64,000 nucleotides of DNA from Desulfobacteraceae bacterium (lineage in GTDB: Bacteria; Desulfobacterota; Desulfobacteria; Desulfobacterales; SKZT01). Position numbers and translations under genes: made by a program. The stretch lies in the NCBI GenBank assembly GCA_011389745.1, contig JAABTQ010000013.1, positions 34,100 to 98,099 of the forward strand, read 5' to 3'. Of the stretch, positions 1-10,330 are shown piece after piece; within the stretch, counting starts at the first letter, position 1, and every line of letters starts with the position of its first letter. The notes under the pieces were generated by a model. It was not told where the DNA came from, searched no databases, and was given only the letters and a program-made list of their open reading frames with translations.

Positions 1-399
1 AAAAAACCAGGCCGTTAAATAACGGAGTGGCCTCAAAATAGTCCTGCCTGCGTTGGAAAATCTGAACTACCGGATTTCCCTTATTTTTTATCCTGATCTT
101 TTGTCCTTATTATCGCTGCTACGCGACCCGAATTTCCCTCTTAACCACATTGTTTTTCCTTTTTTTTTGTTTTTGGGTTCTCCTTTTTTTGGGTTATTTA
201 TATGGGGGTACCAGAATTCGGAAATACATGCTTGAGTTTATTTACGTAAACCTTTCGGCTCCCTACTATAAACTATAAATAAAGCGCCGGCACTTGTAAG
301 AATAAGAGGACAAAAACCAGAATCGCTTTGTTATCATAAAAACCGGCGGTAAGGTAATCAAAGCATAAATAATTTAAAAACTGAAAAAGGAGAATGATC
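1..399. other. Leading non-coding stretch
   Basis: I see no convincing gene here. The one open frame (53-235, plus strand) is 60 codons of hydrophobic, phenylalanine-rich sequence arising from T-rich DNA and has no credible ribosome binding site. The last 100 bases are AT-rich and probably hold the promoter and leader of the PRC-barrel gene, but no clear -35/-10 pair could be fixed. Confidence 0.5.
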
Positions 400-888
400 A
401 TGAAAAAAGTAAGTGTAATGTTTATCGCATTGTTATTTATTACATTTTTGGCAGGAGCAGCTTTTGCTGGTGATATGAAAGGTGAAAAGGGTGCACAGAA
501 GTCCGATGATATGAGAGGTGAAAAAGGTGCATATCAGTCCATGGATACGATCCGGGCCAGCGAGTTTATCGGAAAAGATGTTAATAACCAACAAAATGAA
601 AACATCGGATCCATTAGCGATATTTTAATCGACCAAGCAGGAAACGCTCAGTATTTTATAATCTCCAAAGGCGGACTTATGGGCATAGGTGCTGATTTGA
701 TACCTATCCCCTTTAAGGCAAAAAATTTCAGTTTACAAGATGACGCTGTAACCTTAACCATGGATAAACAACAGTGGGAGGAAGCACCCACCTTTAGTTC
801 CGGGGAATGGGATACGATAGGTGACCAGGGATTTCGCGATAAAGTTCATGGTTATTATGGAATCGAAAAAGACAAAAAAAATTATTAA
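400..888 (+). CDS. Exported PRC-barrel domain protein
   Basis: Secreted protein of 162 residues. It has an N-terminal signal peptide (basic MKK, hydrophobic core, likely cleavage after AGAAFA), then two imperfect copies of a charged motif of the type DM(K/R)GEKGA, then a PRC-barrel fold over roughly residues 45-125, beginning near the SEFIGKDV stretch with the usual 'GSISDILID' strand pattern. PRC-barrel proteins of this sort are small periplasmic or envelope proteins of poorly known function, often stress-related. An upstream ATG at 394 lies only one base after the AAGGAG (387-392), whereas the ATG at 400 has a normal seven-base spacing, so 400 is preferred. It appears monocistronic, with a strong hairpin about 80 bases downstream. 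The domain call is fairly secure; the physiological role is unknown. Confidence 0.8.
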   Translation: MKKVSVMFIALLFITFLAGAAFAGDMKGEKGAQKSDDMRGEKGAYQSMDTIRASEFIGKDVNNQQNENIGSISDILIDQAGNAQYFIISKGGLMGIGADLIPIPFKAKNFSLQDDAVTLTMDKQQWEEAPTFSSGEWDTIGDQGFRDKVHGYYGIEKDKKNY

Positions 889-970
889 GAATGTAAATAA
901 GAAGAGCATAAGCAGCAATAACAGGAAAATATAAGGTACCGATATAAATAAAATCCTTTTTGCTGGACAT

Positions 971-1003
971 TGACGGCTTGGCTGATGAATCGCCAAGCCG
1001 TCA
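971..1003 (+). terminator. Strong hairpin, probable terminator of the PRC-barrel gene
   Basis: A perfect 12-bp inverted repeat (TGACGGCTTGGC at 971-982, GCCAAGCCGTCA at 992-1003) encloses a nine-base loop. It is followed by AAAATCAGTCTTTATTT, a weak T-rich tail. Its position downstream of the PRC-barrel gene suits a transcription terminator; the weak T-tract leaves some doubt about the mechanism. Confidence 0.6.
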
Positions 1004-1318
1004 AAAATCAGTCTTTATTTCCCGCTATGTATTTCTTGTCCCACAACCCAAACCACAGGATTCAGATGATTAAATTTAATTCGCTAATCCAATTCCACAG
1101 GATTACAGCATGATTTTTATTACTTTTTTACCGACCTTCTTTCCTTAAAATCCCGACCATTGCAATTTTTATCTCTCCATGTATAATGATCCACATTATC
1201 GATTGAATTTTTCTTGCATGAATCTTTCTACCATATATGATCGTCTATATTAAAAAAAGAACATCTGAAAAGTGTTTCTGGGGTGGAATCAATATCTTTC
1301 CAGGGAAAGGACAAGGCC
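1004..1318. other. AT-rich intergenic region, nothing identified
   Basis: Non-coding spacer between the terminator and the radical SAM gene. No RNA gene, repeat or convincing short ORF was seen. It presumably contains the promoter of the downstream gene, but I could not assign one. Confidence 0.5.
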
Positions 1319-2332
1319 ATGCAAAAAGAAGCAATGCTTTATGAAAAGCTGGAAAAAGAAGATGTCCAGTGTTTTTTGTGCAATCACAACTGTACCATAA
1401 AACCCTCTAAATTCGGAATCTGCGGCATGCGGGAAAATATTGACGGAGTTCTTTACACCTACGCCTACGGGCAGGTTATTGCCGCCAATGTCGATCCTGT
1501 CGAAAAAAAACCTCTCTACCACTTTCTGCCGGGGTCGAATTCTTTTTCCATTGCGACTGCGGGATGCAATTTTCAATGCGATTTTTGTCAAAATTGGCAG
1601 ATCTCACAGGTTTCGAGAAAAAAAGATAAAAACCTGTCCGGTCATACGCTGTTACCGGAGGACGCTGTCGCTAAAGCCGTAAAACACGGTTGCAAAAGCA
1701 TATCTTACACATACACCGAACCGACGATATTTTTTGAATATGCCTTTGAGATTGCCCGGCTTGCAAGGGAAAAAGGGATTTTAAACATATTTGTAACCAA
1801 TGGTTTCATGTCCTTGAAAGCCCTGGATGTTATCCGTCCTTATCTTGATGCCTGTAATGTGGACCTGAAGTCTTTCAGCGATGAATTTTACAAAAAAATT
1901 TGCAAAGGAAGTCTTCAACCGGTGCTTGATTCCATTGAATATATGCGCAAAATTGGTATCTGGGTGGAAGTGACCACCTTGGTAGTGCCCGGGGCCAATG
2001 ACTCAGACAAGGAATTATCGGGTATTGCCAATTTTATTGCTAGTATCGACCCGGATATTCCGTGGCATATCAGTCGGTTTCATCCTGATTTTAAATTTAC
2101 GGATACCGATCCCACACCTGTCGAGACCCTTGAAAAAGCGGAGTTTATCGGGCATAAAGCCGGTCTTCGTTTTATATATCTTGGAAATGTTTCCGGGGAT
2201 AAAGACACCATTTGTCCGAAATGCAAAAAAGTGTTGATTTCCCGGAAAGGATATTCGATAGGCCGGCCTGAGATTAAGCAGGGCCTGTGCGCTTTTTGCA
2301 GTGCCCCTGTTCCAGGCGTGTGGAAATCGTGA
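1319..2332 (+). CDS. amrS: AmrS-like radical SAM enzyme (AmmeMemoRadiSam / PflA-related)
   Basis: Radical S-adenosylmethionine protein of 337 residues, of the COG1180 group (pyruvate formate-lyase-activating-enzyme relatives), best matching the AmmeMemoRadiSam system enzyme AmrS. The iron-sulfur cluster motif CxxxCxxC is at C83, C87 and C90. Family features also visible are an N-terminal cysteine cluster (CFLCNHNC, then GICGMR) and a C-terminal pair of CxxC motifs (CPKC and CAFC) that look like an extra metal site. AmrS normally partners AmmeMemo proteins, but neither is next to it here, so its substrate is unknown. The frame can be extended upstream to a GTG at 1283. I prefer the ATG at 1319, which has GGAAAGGA seven bases upstream and gives the N-terminus normal for the family. 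Confidence 0.85.
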   Translation: MQKEAMLYEKLEKEDVQCFLCNHNCTIKPSKFGICGMRENIDGVLYTYAYGQVIAANVDPVEKKPLYHFLPGSNSFSIATAGCNFQCDFCQNWQISQVSRKKDKNLSGHTLLPEDAVAKAVKHGCKSISYTYTEPTIFFEYAFEIARLAREKGILNIFVTNGFMSLKALDVIRPYLDACNVDLKSFSDEFYKKICKGSLQPVLDSIEYMRKIGIWVEVTTLVVPGANDSDKELSGIANFIASIDPDIPWHISRFHPDFKFTDTDPTPVETLEKAEFIGHKAGLRFIYLGNVSGDKDTICPKCKKVLISRKGYSIGRPEIKQGLCAFCSAPVPGVWKS

Positions 2333-2400
2333 TCGGACCTCAAATATTTCCGGATGGAAAAAACCTGAACATCAGGTGAAACCAAAAAGGAGGATTTAGT

Positions 2401-5109
2401 ATGGGTTTGTACAACCTGGATAAAATTTTTTCGCCAAAATCCATCGCAATTATCGGAGCAAGCGAAAAGCCAAACACCGTGGGAGAGGCGCTTGTCAGAA
2501 ATCTTGTCCATGGCGGCGCGAATGTGAATCTTTACCCCGTTAACCCCAATTATAGTGAAATTCAAGGGTTAAGGGCATATCAATCTCTGACGGATATCAA
2601 TCAGGAGGTAGATCTTGCGCTGATCGCAACACCCATTGCCACGGTGCCCGACATTGCTGAGGAGTGTGTGAAAAACGGTGTGGGCGGTGCGATCATCATT
2701 TCGGCCGGCGGTAAGGAGACCGGCGAAAATGGTCGTGAAATCGAACAAAAAATTTTACAGATCGCCTATGATGGAGGTCTGCGTATTGTCGGTCCCAATT
2801 GTTTGGGAGTAATATTGCCTGGAAAAAAAATCAATGCCAGCTTTGCCGCTGATATGCCCCGTTCGGGAAATCTGGCTTTTATCTCTCAAAGCGGAGCCAT
2901 ATGCACGGCAATTCTCGACCTGGCATTCAAGGAACAGATCGGTTTCAGCCATTTTGTGAGTATCGGCTCCATGCTCGATGTTGATTTCGGGGACATGATC
3001 GACTATCTGGGAAATGATCCTCAAACCAAAAGTATTCTTTTATATATTGAAAATCTGACCAATTTCAGAAAGTTCATGAGTGCGGCACGGGCAGTTTCCC
3101 GGGTCAAACCTATAGTCGTACTCAAATCCGGCCGCAGCGCTGCCGGGGCCAAAGCAGCCGCTTCGCACACCGGGGCAATGGCGGGTGAAGATGCTGTTTA
3201 TGATGCGGCTTTTAAGCGCACAGGTGTGGTTCGGGTGGATACGATACAGGATCTTTTCGACTGTGCGGAGCTGATGGCCAAACAACCTCGACCGACCGGA
3301 AAACGCCTGGCCATCATTACCAATGGCGGTGGTCCAGGTGTTATGGCTACCGATGCGCTCGCCCAATACGAAGTCGATCCGGAGCCTCTGGATGACGAAA
3401 TCATTGGAAGGTTAAATGAAGTGCTACCAGCCTTCTGGAGCCGAAACAATCCCATTGATATTCTGGGAGATGCCTCGCCGGAACGATTTGCCAAAGCCAT
3501 CGAAATTTGCATTGAATCGAAAAAATTCGATGGCCTCATGGTAATTCTTGCTCCTCAGGCCCTTACCAAACCGGAGAATGTGGCCCAAAAATTAACCGAA
3601 ATCATGAAGCATAAGAATTTCCCCATTTTCGCCACTTGGATTGGCGGAAGAGATATGGCCAGGGGAATTGAAATGTTAAATAATGCGGGTGTGCCCACCT
3701 ATGAAACACCTGAACGTGCAATCAAAGCTTTTTTTTATATGTATAATTACTCCAGAAACCTCGATTTATTAAATGAAATCCCTCCCAAGCTTCCAGGGGA
3801 TTTAAGCTTTGACCGCAATGCCGCCGAAGAAAAAATAAAAAAGGGGCTGGAGCATCATAATCAATTTCTCGAAGAAACCGCATCAAAGGAGATTTTGGCT
3901 GCCTATGGTTTTCCCGTCAATGAAACAAAGATTGCCAGGGAAAAAGAGGAGGCTGTTTCCATCGCCGACAGCATAGGATATCCCGTGGTCTTAAAAATTC
4001 TATCACCGGATATTACCCATAAGACTGACGCTCAGGGTGTTCAACTCGACTTGATGGATGCCGACCATGTTCAAAAGGCCTATGACAAAATCATGGAAGG
4101 TGCCCAAAATTATAAGGCTGATGCCCGAATTAGCGGGGTGACGGTTCAGGCCATGATCAACCGCCCTGATATGGAGCTTCTGGTAGGCGCCAAAAAAGAT
4201 CCGAATTTCGGACCTGTCATTCTTTTCGGGATGGGAGGTATTTACACGGAAATCTTTAAAGACCGTGCTATCGGGCTTCCTCCCATGAACCGTTTGATTG
4301 TTCAGAGGCTGCTGGAGCAGACCCGTGTCTATAAGATACTCAAAGGATACCGCGGACGTCCCGGAGTTAACATGGGCCACCTCGAAGAGCTTATCCTGAG
4401 GCTTGCCCAACTCATGGTGGATTTTCCCGAGATAAAAGAACTGGACATGAACCCGGTGATTGTTAAAAATAGTGAACTTTTCGCTATCGATGCCAGGATC
4501 CTTCTGGAAAAAACTTCGGTCAAATCCCCCATGCACCTGGTGATCAGTCCTTATCCGGAGCAATATGAATTTCACCTTGAAACTGCTTCTGGAATGTCTC
4601 TTTTTGTTCGCCCCATTAAACCCGAGGATGCCGAACTATTTGTTGAACTTTTTAATACATTATCGCCAACAAGTATCTATTATCGTTTTTTCAGGGCCAT
4701 GAAACAGCTTTCTCATAAAATGCTGGCCCGTTTTACCCAGGTGGACTATGATCGTGAAATTTCCATGGTGGCCATCGATGGCGGCCGTGGCAAAGAAAAA
4801 ATGATTGGCGTCTCACAGGTTTTTATCCACCCGGATGGAAAACACGGGGAATTTTCTATTCTGGTAGGCGATCCATGGCATGGTAAGGGAGTCGGTGCAA
4901 AACTTCTCGAGCACGTATTAAAAATTTCCAAGCAAAGAGGTCTTTTAAATGTATGGGGAACAGTACTTCGGGAAAATATCAATATGCTGGCCCTGGGCAG
5001 AAAACTGGGGTTTAAAACCAAGTGGTCAAGCGACGGGTTGGAATGCGATTTGAATATCAATTTAAAAGAAACCCACTTTGAAGATATTCAAGTCGGTGGG
5101 CATTTTTGA
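2401..5109 (+). CDS. ADP-forming acetate--CoA ligase fused to GNAT acetyltransferase
   Basis: A 902-residue multidomain protein. In order: CoA-binding Rossmann domain (about 1-130), succinyl-CoA-synthetase-like domain(s) (150-460), ATP-grasp domain (480-700) and a C-terminal GNAT domain (about 735-890, acetyl-CoA loop in DPWHGKGVGAKLL). This is the architecture of the Pat/PatZ protein acetyltransferases and of bifunctional ADP-forming acetyl-CoA synthetase/GNAT proteins. The phosphohistidine of active ADP-forming synthetases is present (H256 in ASHTGAMAG), equivalent to the catalytic His of archaeal ACD. It could therefore interconvert acyl-CoA, ADP and phosphate with acid, CoA and ATP, as well as acetylate lysines. 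A strong AAGGAGG lies nine bases before the ATG. Both activities are inferred from motifs only. Confidence 0.85.
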   Translation: MGLYNLDKIFSPKSIAIIGASEKPNTVGEALVRNLVHGGANVNLYPVNPNYSEIQGLRAYQSLTDINQEVDLALIATPIATVPDIAEECVKNGVGGAIIISAGGKETGENGREIEQKILQIAYDGGLRIVGPNCLGVILPGKKINASFAADMPRSGNLAFISQSGAICTAILDLAFKEQIGFSHFVSIGSMLDVDFGDMIDYLGNDPQTKSILLYIENLTNFRKFMSAARAVSRVKPIVVLKSGRSAAGAKAAASHTGAMAGEDAVYDAAFKRTGVVRVDTIQDLFDCAELMAKQPRPTGKRLAIITNGGGPGVMATDALAQYEVDPEPLDDEIIGRLNEVLPAFWSRNNPIDILGDASPERFAKAIEICIESKKFDGLMVILAPQALTKPENVAQKLTEIMKHKNFPIFATWIGGRDMARGIEMLNNAGVPTYETPERAIKAFFYMYNYSRNLDLLNEIPPKLPGDLSFDRNAAEEKIKKGLEHHNQFLEETASKEILAAYGFPVNETKIAREKEEAVSIADSIGYPVVLKILSPDITHKTDAQGVQLDLMDADHVQKAYDKIMEGAQNYKADARISGVTVQAMINRPDMELLVGAKKDPNFGPVILFGMGGIYTEIFKDRAIGLPPMNRLIVQRLLEQTRVYKILKGYRGRPGVNMGHLEELILRLAQLMVDFPEIKELDMNPVIVKNSELFAIDARILLEKTSVKSPMHLVISPYPEQYEFHLETASGMSLFVRPIKPEDAELFVELFNTLSPTSIYYRFFRAMKQLSHKMLARFTQVDYDREISMVAIDGGRGKEKMIGVSQVFIHPDGKHGEFSILVGDPWHGKGVGAKLLEHVLKISKQRGLLNVWGTVLRENINMLALGRKLGFKTKWSSDGLECDLNINLKETHFEDIQVGGHF
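5071..5107 (+). terminator. Possible terminator overlapping the 3' end of the CoA-ligase gene
   Basis: CCCAC (5072-5076) pairs with GTGGG (5096-5100), with an inner TTGAA/TTCAA match, followed by CATTTTT. The structure lies across the last codons of the gene and has an internal mismatch, so it is only a moderate candidate. Confidence 0.35.
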
Positions 5110-5162
5110 TTCTAATGTCATTTTGAGGGAATCATTTTTTTGACCGTTTTACGGAGTATCTT

Positions 5163-6692
5163 ATGAAGATAGGCATTAATCGATCCTCGACTGAAATCAC
5201 GAGCAGCAACGAAACCAGGAATGTCAATTACCCGGTCGTAAAAAGACCATTTGTCTTTTTTACCAGTCTTCTTTTTGTGATCATGGTCATGCTTGCATAT
5301 AACCTTGCATTTACTGTTCCGGTTTTTGCCCAGGCCAATGAGGGGGCAAGCGCAGAGGAAGAAAAAGTACAGTTTCCACCGTCAAAAGACAGACCTTCCC
5401 AAGCTCCAACCAGGATTGATGTCAAGCCCCTTGCCCGCGACCATGACATCAGGGAAAGGCTCAAAGACATTCTGAAGGCCACGGAGTGGTTCATGGCTCC
5501 GGAGGTGCGTGTAATTGACGGGGTGGTTTTTCTTGAGGGCATGACAGAGACCGAAGAGTTCAAAAAATGGGCTGGAGATCTGGCACGTAACACACAAGAT
5601 GTCGTTGCGGTGGTCAATCAAATCGAATTAAAGGAACCTTATTTATGGGATTTTCAACCGGCTTTTAACAGCTTGCGCGAACAGTGGCGAGGCATCTTAC
5701 GAGGATCACCATTTATATTATTCGGATTGCTTATTCTTGCCGTTGCCTTGGGGGTCGCCCGGCTTTCCAACCGTCTTGCCCGAATTTCTCTTCGCCGCAG
5801 AGACATCAATGCGTTATTGCAGGATGTTATTGCGCGAGGTGTAGGTCTGGTTGTTTTTCTGGTGGGATTGTATATCGTTTTCCAGGTAGCCGGATTGACG
5901 ACCGTGGCTCTCACGGTAATGGGAGGTACCGGTCTGCTGGGTATTGTTCTGGGTATTGCTTTCCGGGACATCACAGAGAACCTTCTGGCCAGCATTTTCC
6001 TGAGTCTTCAAAATCCGTTCCGGAACGGTGATTTGATTGAGATTGCAGGGATTGAAGGGTTCGTGCAGACGCTGACAATCCGTGCCACGGTCCTCATGAC
6101 ACCCGATGGTAACCATGTACAGATCCCCAACGCCACAGTTTATAAAAGCAATATTCACAACTATACCAGCAATCCCAACCGCCGTTCGGAGTTCACGGTG
6201 GGAATCGGGTACGATGACAATGTTCAGTCCGCGCAGGAAATGGTCCTGAAAATCCTGGCGGACCATCCAGTGGTTCTGAAGGAGCCGGAGCCCTGGGTCC
6301 TTGTGGACAATTTAGGTAAGTCTACCGTAGACCTGCGGATTTTCTTCTGGATAGACGGCGGTCAGCACAGCATTTTCAAGGTAAAGTCGTCTGTTATTCG
6401 ACTGGTCAAGCGTGCTTTTCAGGATGCGGGAATTTCCATGCCGGATGAAGCACGGGAAATGATTTTTCCCGAAGGAGTTCCGGTCAGGATGATCGAGCCG
6501 AAAAGACCTGAAGAGGGACGCACCATGCCAATTCACACAAAGGTCCCTCAGGCTTTAGGGGAATCCGCGATGATTTCCACTGATGGGGAAGGGGGGTTTC
6601 GCAGTGATGTCGGTGAAATTCAGGAACAGGCGCGTCGATCCCGAACACCGGAAGAAGGGCAAAACCTTCTGAAGCCGTCGTCCGCATCCTGA
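5163..6692 (+). CDS. MscS-family mechanosensitive channel with N-terminal BON-like domain
   Basis: Small-conductance mechanosensitive channel homologue of 509 residues. A signal-anchor or signal peptide lies at about residues 28-55 (ending VPVFAQA). Next comes a periplasmic segment with a BON-like fold (about 110-165, pattern 'VRVIDGVVFLEG...VVAVVNQI'). Transmembrane helices follow from about residue 180. The pore-lining and beta domain is recognisable in the stretch VMGGTGLLGIVLGIAFRD, then 'PFRNGDLIEI' and 'GFVQTLTIRATVLMTPDGN', typical of MscS. A charged, probably disordered tail of about 60 residues ends the protein. It likely releases solutes under hypo-osmotic shock. BON-MscS fusions are found in environmental proteobacteria; what the BON domain binds (perhaps membrane or peptidoglycan) is not known. 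Confidence 0.85.
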   Translation: MKIGINRSSTEITSSNETRNVNYPVVKRPFVFFTSLLFVIMVMLAYNLAFTVPVFAQANEGASAEEEKVQFPPSKDRPSQAPTRIDVKPLARDHDIRERLKDILKATEWFMAPEVRVIDGVVFLEGMTETEEFKKWAGDLARNTQDVVAVVNQIELKEPYLWDFQPAFNSLREQWRGILRGSPFILFGLLILAVALGVARLSNRLARISLRRRDINALLQDVIARGVGLVVFLVGLYIVFQVAGLTTVALTVMGGTGLLGIVLGIAFRDITENLLASIFLSLQNPFRNGDLIEIAGIEGFVQTLTIRATVLMTPDGNHVQIPNATVYKSNIHNYTSNPNRRSEFTVGIGYDDNVQSAQEMVLKILADHPVVLKEPEPWVLVDNLGKSTVDLRIFFWIDGGQHSIFKVKSSVIRLVKRAFQDAGISMPDEAREMIFPEGVPVRMIEPKRPEEGRTMPIHTKVPQALGESAMISTDGEGGFRSDVGEIQEQARRSRTPEEGQNLLKPSSAS

Positions 6693-6733
6693 TAGCTAAT
6701 GCCTGATTGCTTAATTTAGGAGAAATATATCTT

Positions 6734-6946
6734 ATGAAAAAATTGAAAATTATTCTGATTATAACTTTCAGTATTGCAATAGCCCTGCTTATTTTACAAA
6801 ACACCGCCAGGGTCCAGGCACATTTCCTCTGGTTTACCGCTGAGGTTTCGATTATTGTATTACTATTTTTTACAGCCGTTGGCGCTTTTATTTTGGGCCT
6901 GGTTGTGGCATTGCTTAAAAAGAATAATGTCAAACCCAAACCATGA
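6734..6946 (+). CDS. Small LapA-domain (DUF1049-like) membrane protein
   Basis: A 70-residue protein with two hydrophobic segments (about 5-24 and 37-60) separated by a short 'ARVQAHFLWFTAEVS' stretch, the usual pattern of LapA/YciS-type proteins. E. coli LapA helps recruit LPS assembly factors; other members have no assigned role. The frame also opens at a TTG at 6707, but AGGAG at 6718-6722 points to the ATG at 6734. The stop overlaps the start of the hybrid kinase (ATGA), so the two are translationally coupled and probably work in one operon. Confidence 0.75.
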   Translation: MKKLKIILIITFSIAIALLILQNTARVQAHFLWFTAEVSIIVLLFFTAVGAFILGLVVALLKKNNVKPKP

Positions 6947-9900
6947 GCAAACGAAAATTTAAAAGATCCCTCGTTGGGCTCTTTTTCACGATTTTTTGGG
7001 TAACCTGGCTGATGCTGGGGTCTCCGGTTTCCGCCGGGGAGCCCCTGAGAGTAAAAATCGGTGTGCTTGCCAAAAGGGGAGTCGAACAATGCCTTGTGCA
7101 ATGGAGCCCCACTGCGGATTATCTTTCCCATAAAATAGACGGCGTTTCCTTTGAAATCGTTCCTTTGGACTATGACCGCATCAACCCGGCCGCTGAAAAT
7201 GCTGAGGTCGACTTTGTTCTGGCCAACCCAGCCAATTATGTCACCATGGAAAACTGGTATGGTGCCATTCGCATTGCTACATTGAAGAACCGCTGTTTGG
7301 ATGAAAGCTGTGTCAAATACGGCGGTGTGATTTTCCGTCTGAACAAACGGGATGACATTCGAGATATAGAGGATTTAAAAGGAAAAAGCTTCATGGCCGC
7401 AGATGAGCATTCGTTTGGAGGCTGGATAAGCGTCTGGCGGGAGTTGAAGGAACAAGGTGTAGATCCCTATCGGGATTTCTCAGGGCTCCGTTTTGGGGGC
7501 GATCACGACAGAGTTGTTTACGCGGTCCGTGACGGACTGGTCGATGCCGGATGCGTGCGCACCGACATTCTGGAACAAATGGCTGCCGAGGGAAAGATTG
7601 AAATAAATGATTTTACGGTCATAAAATGGCCAGGGAATGATAGTCCCGATTTTCCGTTTTTTCGTTCGACACGTGTGTACCCCGAGTGGCCCATGGCCAG
7701 GCTTCCGGGTGCATCAGAAAACCTTGCGGAGCTGGTTACGGTCGCCTTGCTCCAGATGCCTTCCCATTCAGATGCCGCAAAAGCTGGAAAAAATATGGGT
7801 TGGACTATTCCCCTGAACTATCAGCCGGTTCATGAATGTTTGCGTTATCTCAAGCTGGGTCCTTATAAGGAACTGGGGAAAATCACGCCGAAGGACATTA
7901 TCCAACAATACGGGCATTGGCTTATTTTCGCGGGGGTAGCGTTTGTTTTGATAATTGTTTTTACCGGAGTTGTCCTGAGACTTAACGATCATATCGAGGA
8001 GTCCAAGACAAGACTTGCCGAGGAAGTGGAAGAGCGGCGCAAAACCGATGAGGCGTTAAAGGATGCCAAAAAGATCGCTGAGGAAGCTACCCGGGCGAAA
8101 AGCGAATTTCTTGCCAACATGAGTCATGAAATTCGAACACCCATGAACGGTGTTATTGCCGCGGCCGAACTGGCCATGAACGAACAGCTTTCCCCCAAGG
8201 TTACCCACTTCATTAAGATTATCCTGACCAGCGCGCATTCATTGCTGGGGCTGATCAACGACATCCTGGATTTTTCCAAAATAGAGGCGGGAAAACTCAC
8301 CATTGAATCCCGTCCGTTCAGGCTGGATGAAATAGTTGACCGTGTGGTGGAACTTTTTTTCAACAGCGCTTCTGCCAAGCGGATCGAACTTCTGGTGGAT
8401 ATCGATCCGAAGGTTCCCCGGTCCCTTATCGGGGATCCTCTTCGCCTCCAGCAGATATTGACCAACCTGGTGGGAAACGCCGTAAAGTTTACGGAAAAGG
8501 GAGGATTCATACTTATCGGTGCAAAGGCTTCGGATCTTTTGGACAAAAAGGTTGAGCTTTACATGTGGGTGAAAGACACAGGCGTCGGCATTTCCGGGGA
8601 TTATCTCATAAATTTGTTCGAGCCTTTTACCCAGGCTGATGGCTCCGACACCCGCCGCTACGAGGGTACCGGGCTGGGGCTGAGCATATGCAAACGTCTC
8701 GTTGAGATGATGGATGGCCGGATTTGGGTGGAGAGTGAACCTGGGAAGGGCAGCACGTTTTTTTTTACCGTACAATTAGAAAGCCCTTCGCAAGAGCCTG
8801 TAAGAGTATTCTCACCGCCACCGGAGCTTAAATTTCTTCATGTGCTGGTTGTAGACGATTGTGAGGAAAGCCGGCTTATTATCACCAATTACCTGGAAAC
8901 GTTCGGATTTACGGTTGAAGTCGCCGAATCCGGGAAAAAAGCACTGACAATGTTTGAAAACAGGAAAAAACAGGGAACTCCTTTCAACCTGGTACTGATC
9001 GACTGGCTCATGCCGGAAATAGATGGCCTGGAAGTTTCAAGGCGAATCCGGGAAAAAAATGCCGCCGCCCCACCGATTATCATGATGACTGCATTCGGAA
9101 CCGACATGGAAAAAACCGAGGCAGAAAAAATCGGCATCCAGGGATTTTTGATCAAGCCCATCTATCAGTCCACCCTGTTTAACGCGATCATGGATGCTTT
9201 CGGAAAAGAAAAGCACAAAAAATTGCGCCCTCAAAGCCGGCTTATGACCGATGCCACAGTTTACAAGATGCGGTTGAAAGGGTTCCGGGTCCTTGTGGTG
9301 GAAGACAATCCTACCAACCGAGAAATTGCCGTAGCCATCCTGGAAAGTGCCGGAATAATCCCTGATACGGCGATAAACGGACGCGAAGCCGTGGAAAAAG
9401 TTTTTAAAAATAAGTACGATGCCATCCTGATGGACATTCAAATGCCGGAAATGAACGGGTATCAGGCAACGCGAAAAATTCGAGCGGATTTATCCATGAT
9501 CGATCTTCCCATAATTGCCATGACCGCCCATGCCATGAGGGGAGACGAGGAAAAGTGTATGGCTGCGGGTATGGATGGTTACGTTCCCAAGCCGGTGGAC
9601 CAGTCCAGGCTCTTTCAACTTTTGTGGAGACTGCTTAAAAACAGGTGCCCGGTTCCGGAGGCGAAGCCGCTTACCTTCGAATCCGAAACAGAGGCCGGGG
9701 TGTCAGGGCTAAGCGGAGGGGCACTTCCCGACAAGGTTCCCGGAATCAACATTCGTGAGGCTCTCGAAAGTCTGAGTTTGAATCCCGAAATTTACCGGAG
9801 TATTCTTTCCAGTTTTCGCAAAAACAGCCTTGATATTGTCCAATCCATTCGCAAGGCAATAGAAGAAAAGGATACGGAGCAAATTGTCGCTCTGTCCCAC

Positions 9901-10320
9901 ATGCTAAAGGGAAGCAGTGGTAACATCGGAGCCCGTGATTTAGAATGTGCGGCAAAGGAGCTGGAGGCCGCTGTTCTGAAGAACTCCGACTGGTCTCTAA
10001 AACCGGCGGCGAAAATGGTCGAGGAGGCGCTCAACATTGTTCTGAACTCCATTTCAGGCCTGGAGAACACTGGCGATGTTCAACCGATCAAGGATAGTTC
10101 CGCTTCAACCCTTGACAATGGTCGTTTCGTTGACATGTTAAACGAGCTGGCTGAGGCCTTGCGACGCGCGGACCCCGAGGAAATCAACCGTATACATTCC
10201 TGTCTGAAAGGGTCGGCACTTTGGAAAAAAAATTCCGAGTTAGATCGCCTGATCGAGCAATACCATTACCATGAGGCCCTCGAAATTTTGACTACCTTGG
10301 TTTTAAGTTTTAAGTTTTAG
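6943..10320 (+). CDS. Hybrid sensor histidine kinase with PhnD-like periplasmic sensor
   Basis: A 1125-residue phosphorelay protein. In order: signal peptide (1-33); PhnD-like periplasmic binding domain (about 36-310) resembling phosphate/phosphonate ABC transporter binding proteins; transmembrane helix (about 326-346); HisKA with phospho-accepting H395 in MSHEIRTP; HATPase_c with N-box and 'DTGVGIS' and '[12 protein letters not shown]' G-boxes; receiver 1 (D638/D639, phosphoacceptor D687); receiver 2 (D831); HPt with H986 in [10 protein letters not shown]; and a C-terminal helical region resembling a second, degenerate HPt. All canonical catalytic residues seem present. The kinase probably senses a small ligand in the periplasm and passes phosphate through D687/D831 and H986 to the HD-GYP regulator encoded four bases downstream. 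The ligand cannot be deduced from sequence. Confidence 0.9.
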   Translation: MSKRKFKRSLVGLFFTIFWVTWLMLGSPVSAGEPLRVKIGVLAKRGVEQCLVQWSPTADYLSHKIDGVSFEIVPLDYDRINPAAENAEVDFVLANPANYVTMENWYGAIRIATLKNRCLDESCVKYGGVIFRLNKRDDIRDIEDLKGKSFMAADEHSFGGWISVWRELKEQGVDPYRDFSGLRFGGDHDRVVYAVRDGLVDAGCVRTDILEQMAAEGKIEINDFTVIKWPGNDSPDFPFFRSTRVYPEWPMARLPGASENLAELVTVALLQMPSHSDAAKAGKNMGWTIPLNYQPVHECLRYLKLGPYKELGKITPKDIIQQYGHWLIFAGVAFVLIIVFTGVVLRLNDHIEESKTRLAEEVEERRKTDEALKDAKKIAEEATRAKSEFLANMSHEIRTPMNGVIAAAELAMNEQLSPKVTHFIKIILTSAHSLLGLINDILDFSKIEAGKLTIESRPFRLDEIVDRVVELFFNSASAKRIELLVDIDPKVPRSLIGDPLRLQQILTNLVGNAVKFTEKGGFILIGAKASDLLDKKVELYMWVKDTGVGISGDYLINLFEPFTQADGSDTRRYEGTGLGLSICKRLVEMMDGRIWVESEPGKGSTFFFTVQLESPSQEPVRVFSPPPELKFLHVLVVDDCEESRLIITNYLETFGFTVEVAESGKKALTMFENRKKQGTPFNLVLIDWLMPEIDGLEVSRRIREKNAAAPPIIMMTAFGTDMEKTEAEKIGIQGFLIKPIYQSTLFNAIMDAFGKEKHKKLRPQSRLMTDATVYKMRLKGFRVLVVEDNPTNREIAVAILESAGIIPDTAINGREAVEKVFKNKYDAILMDIQMPEMNGYQATRKIRADLSMIDLPIIAMTAHAMRGDEEKCMAAGMDGYVPKPVDQSRLFQLLWRLLKNRCPVPEAKPLTFESETEAGVSGLSGGALPDKVPGINIREALESLSLNPEIYRSILSSFRKNSLDIVQSIRKAIEEKDTEQIVALSHMLKGSSGNIGARDLECAAKELEAAVLKNSDWSLKPAAKMVEEALNIVLNSISGLENTGDVQPIKDSSASTLDNGRFVDMLNELAEALRRADPEEINRIHSCLKGSALWKKNSELDRLIEQYHYHEALEILTTLVLSFKF

Positions 10321-10330
10321 GATAATGCAC

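Noticed and set aside
53..235. 60-codon open frame at the window start
   Set aside because: Composition reflects T-rich DNA, there is no ribosome binding site, and no domain pattern is visible.
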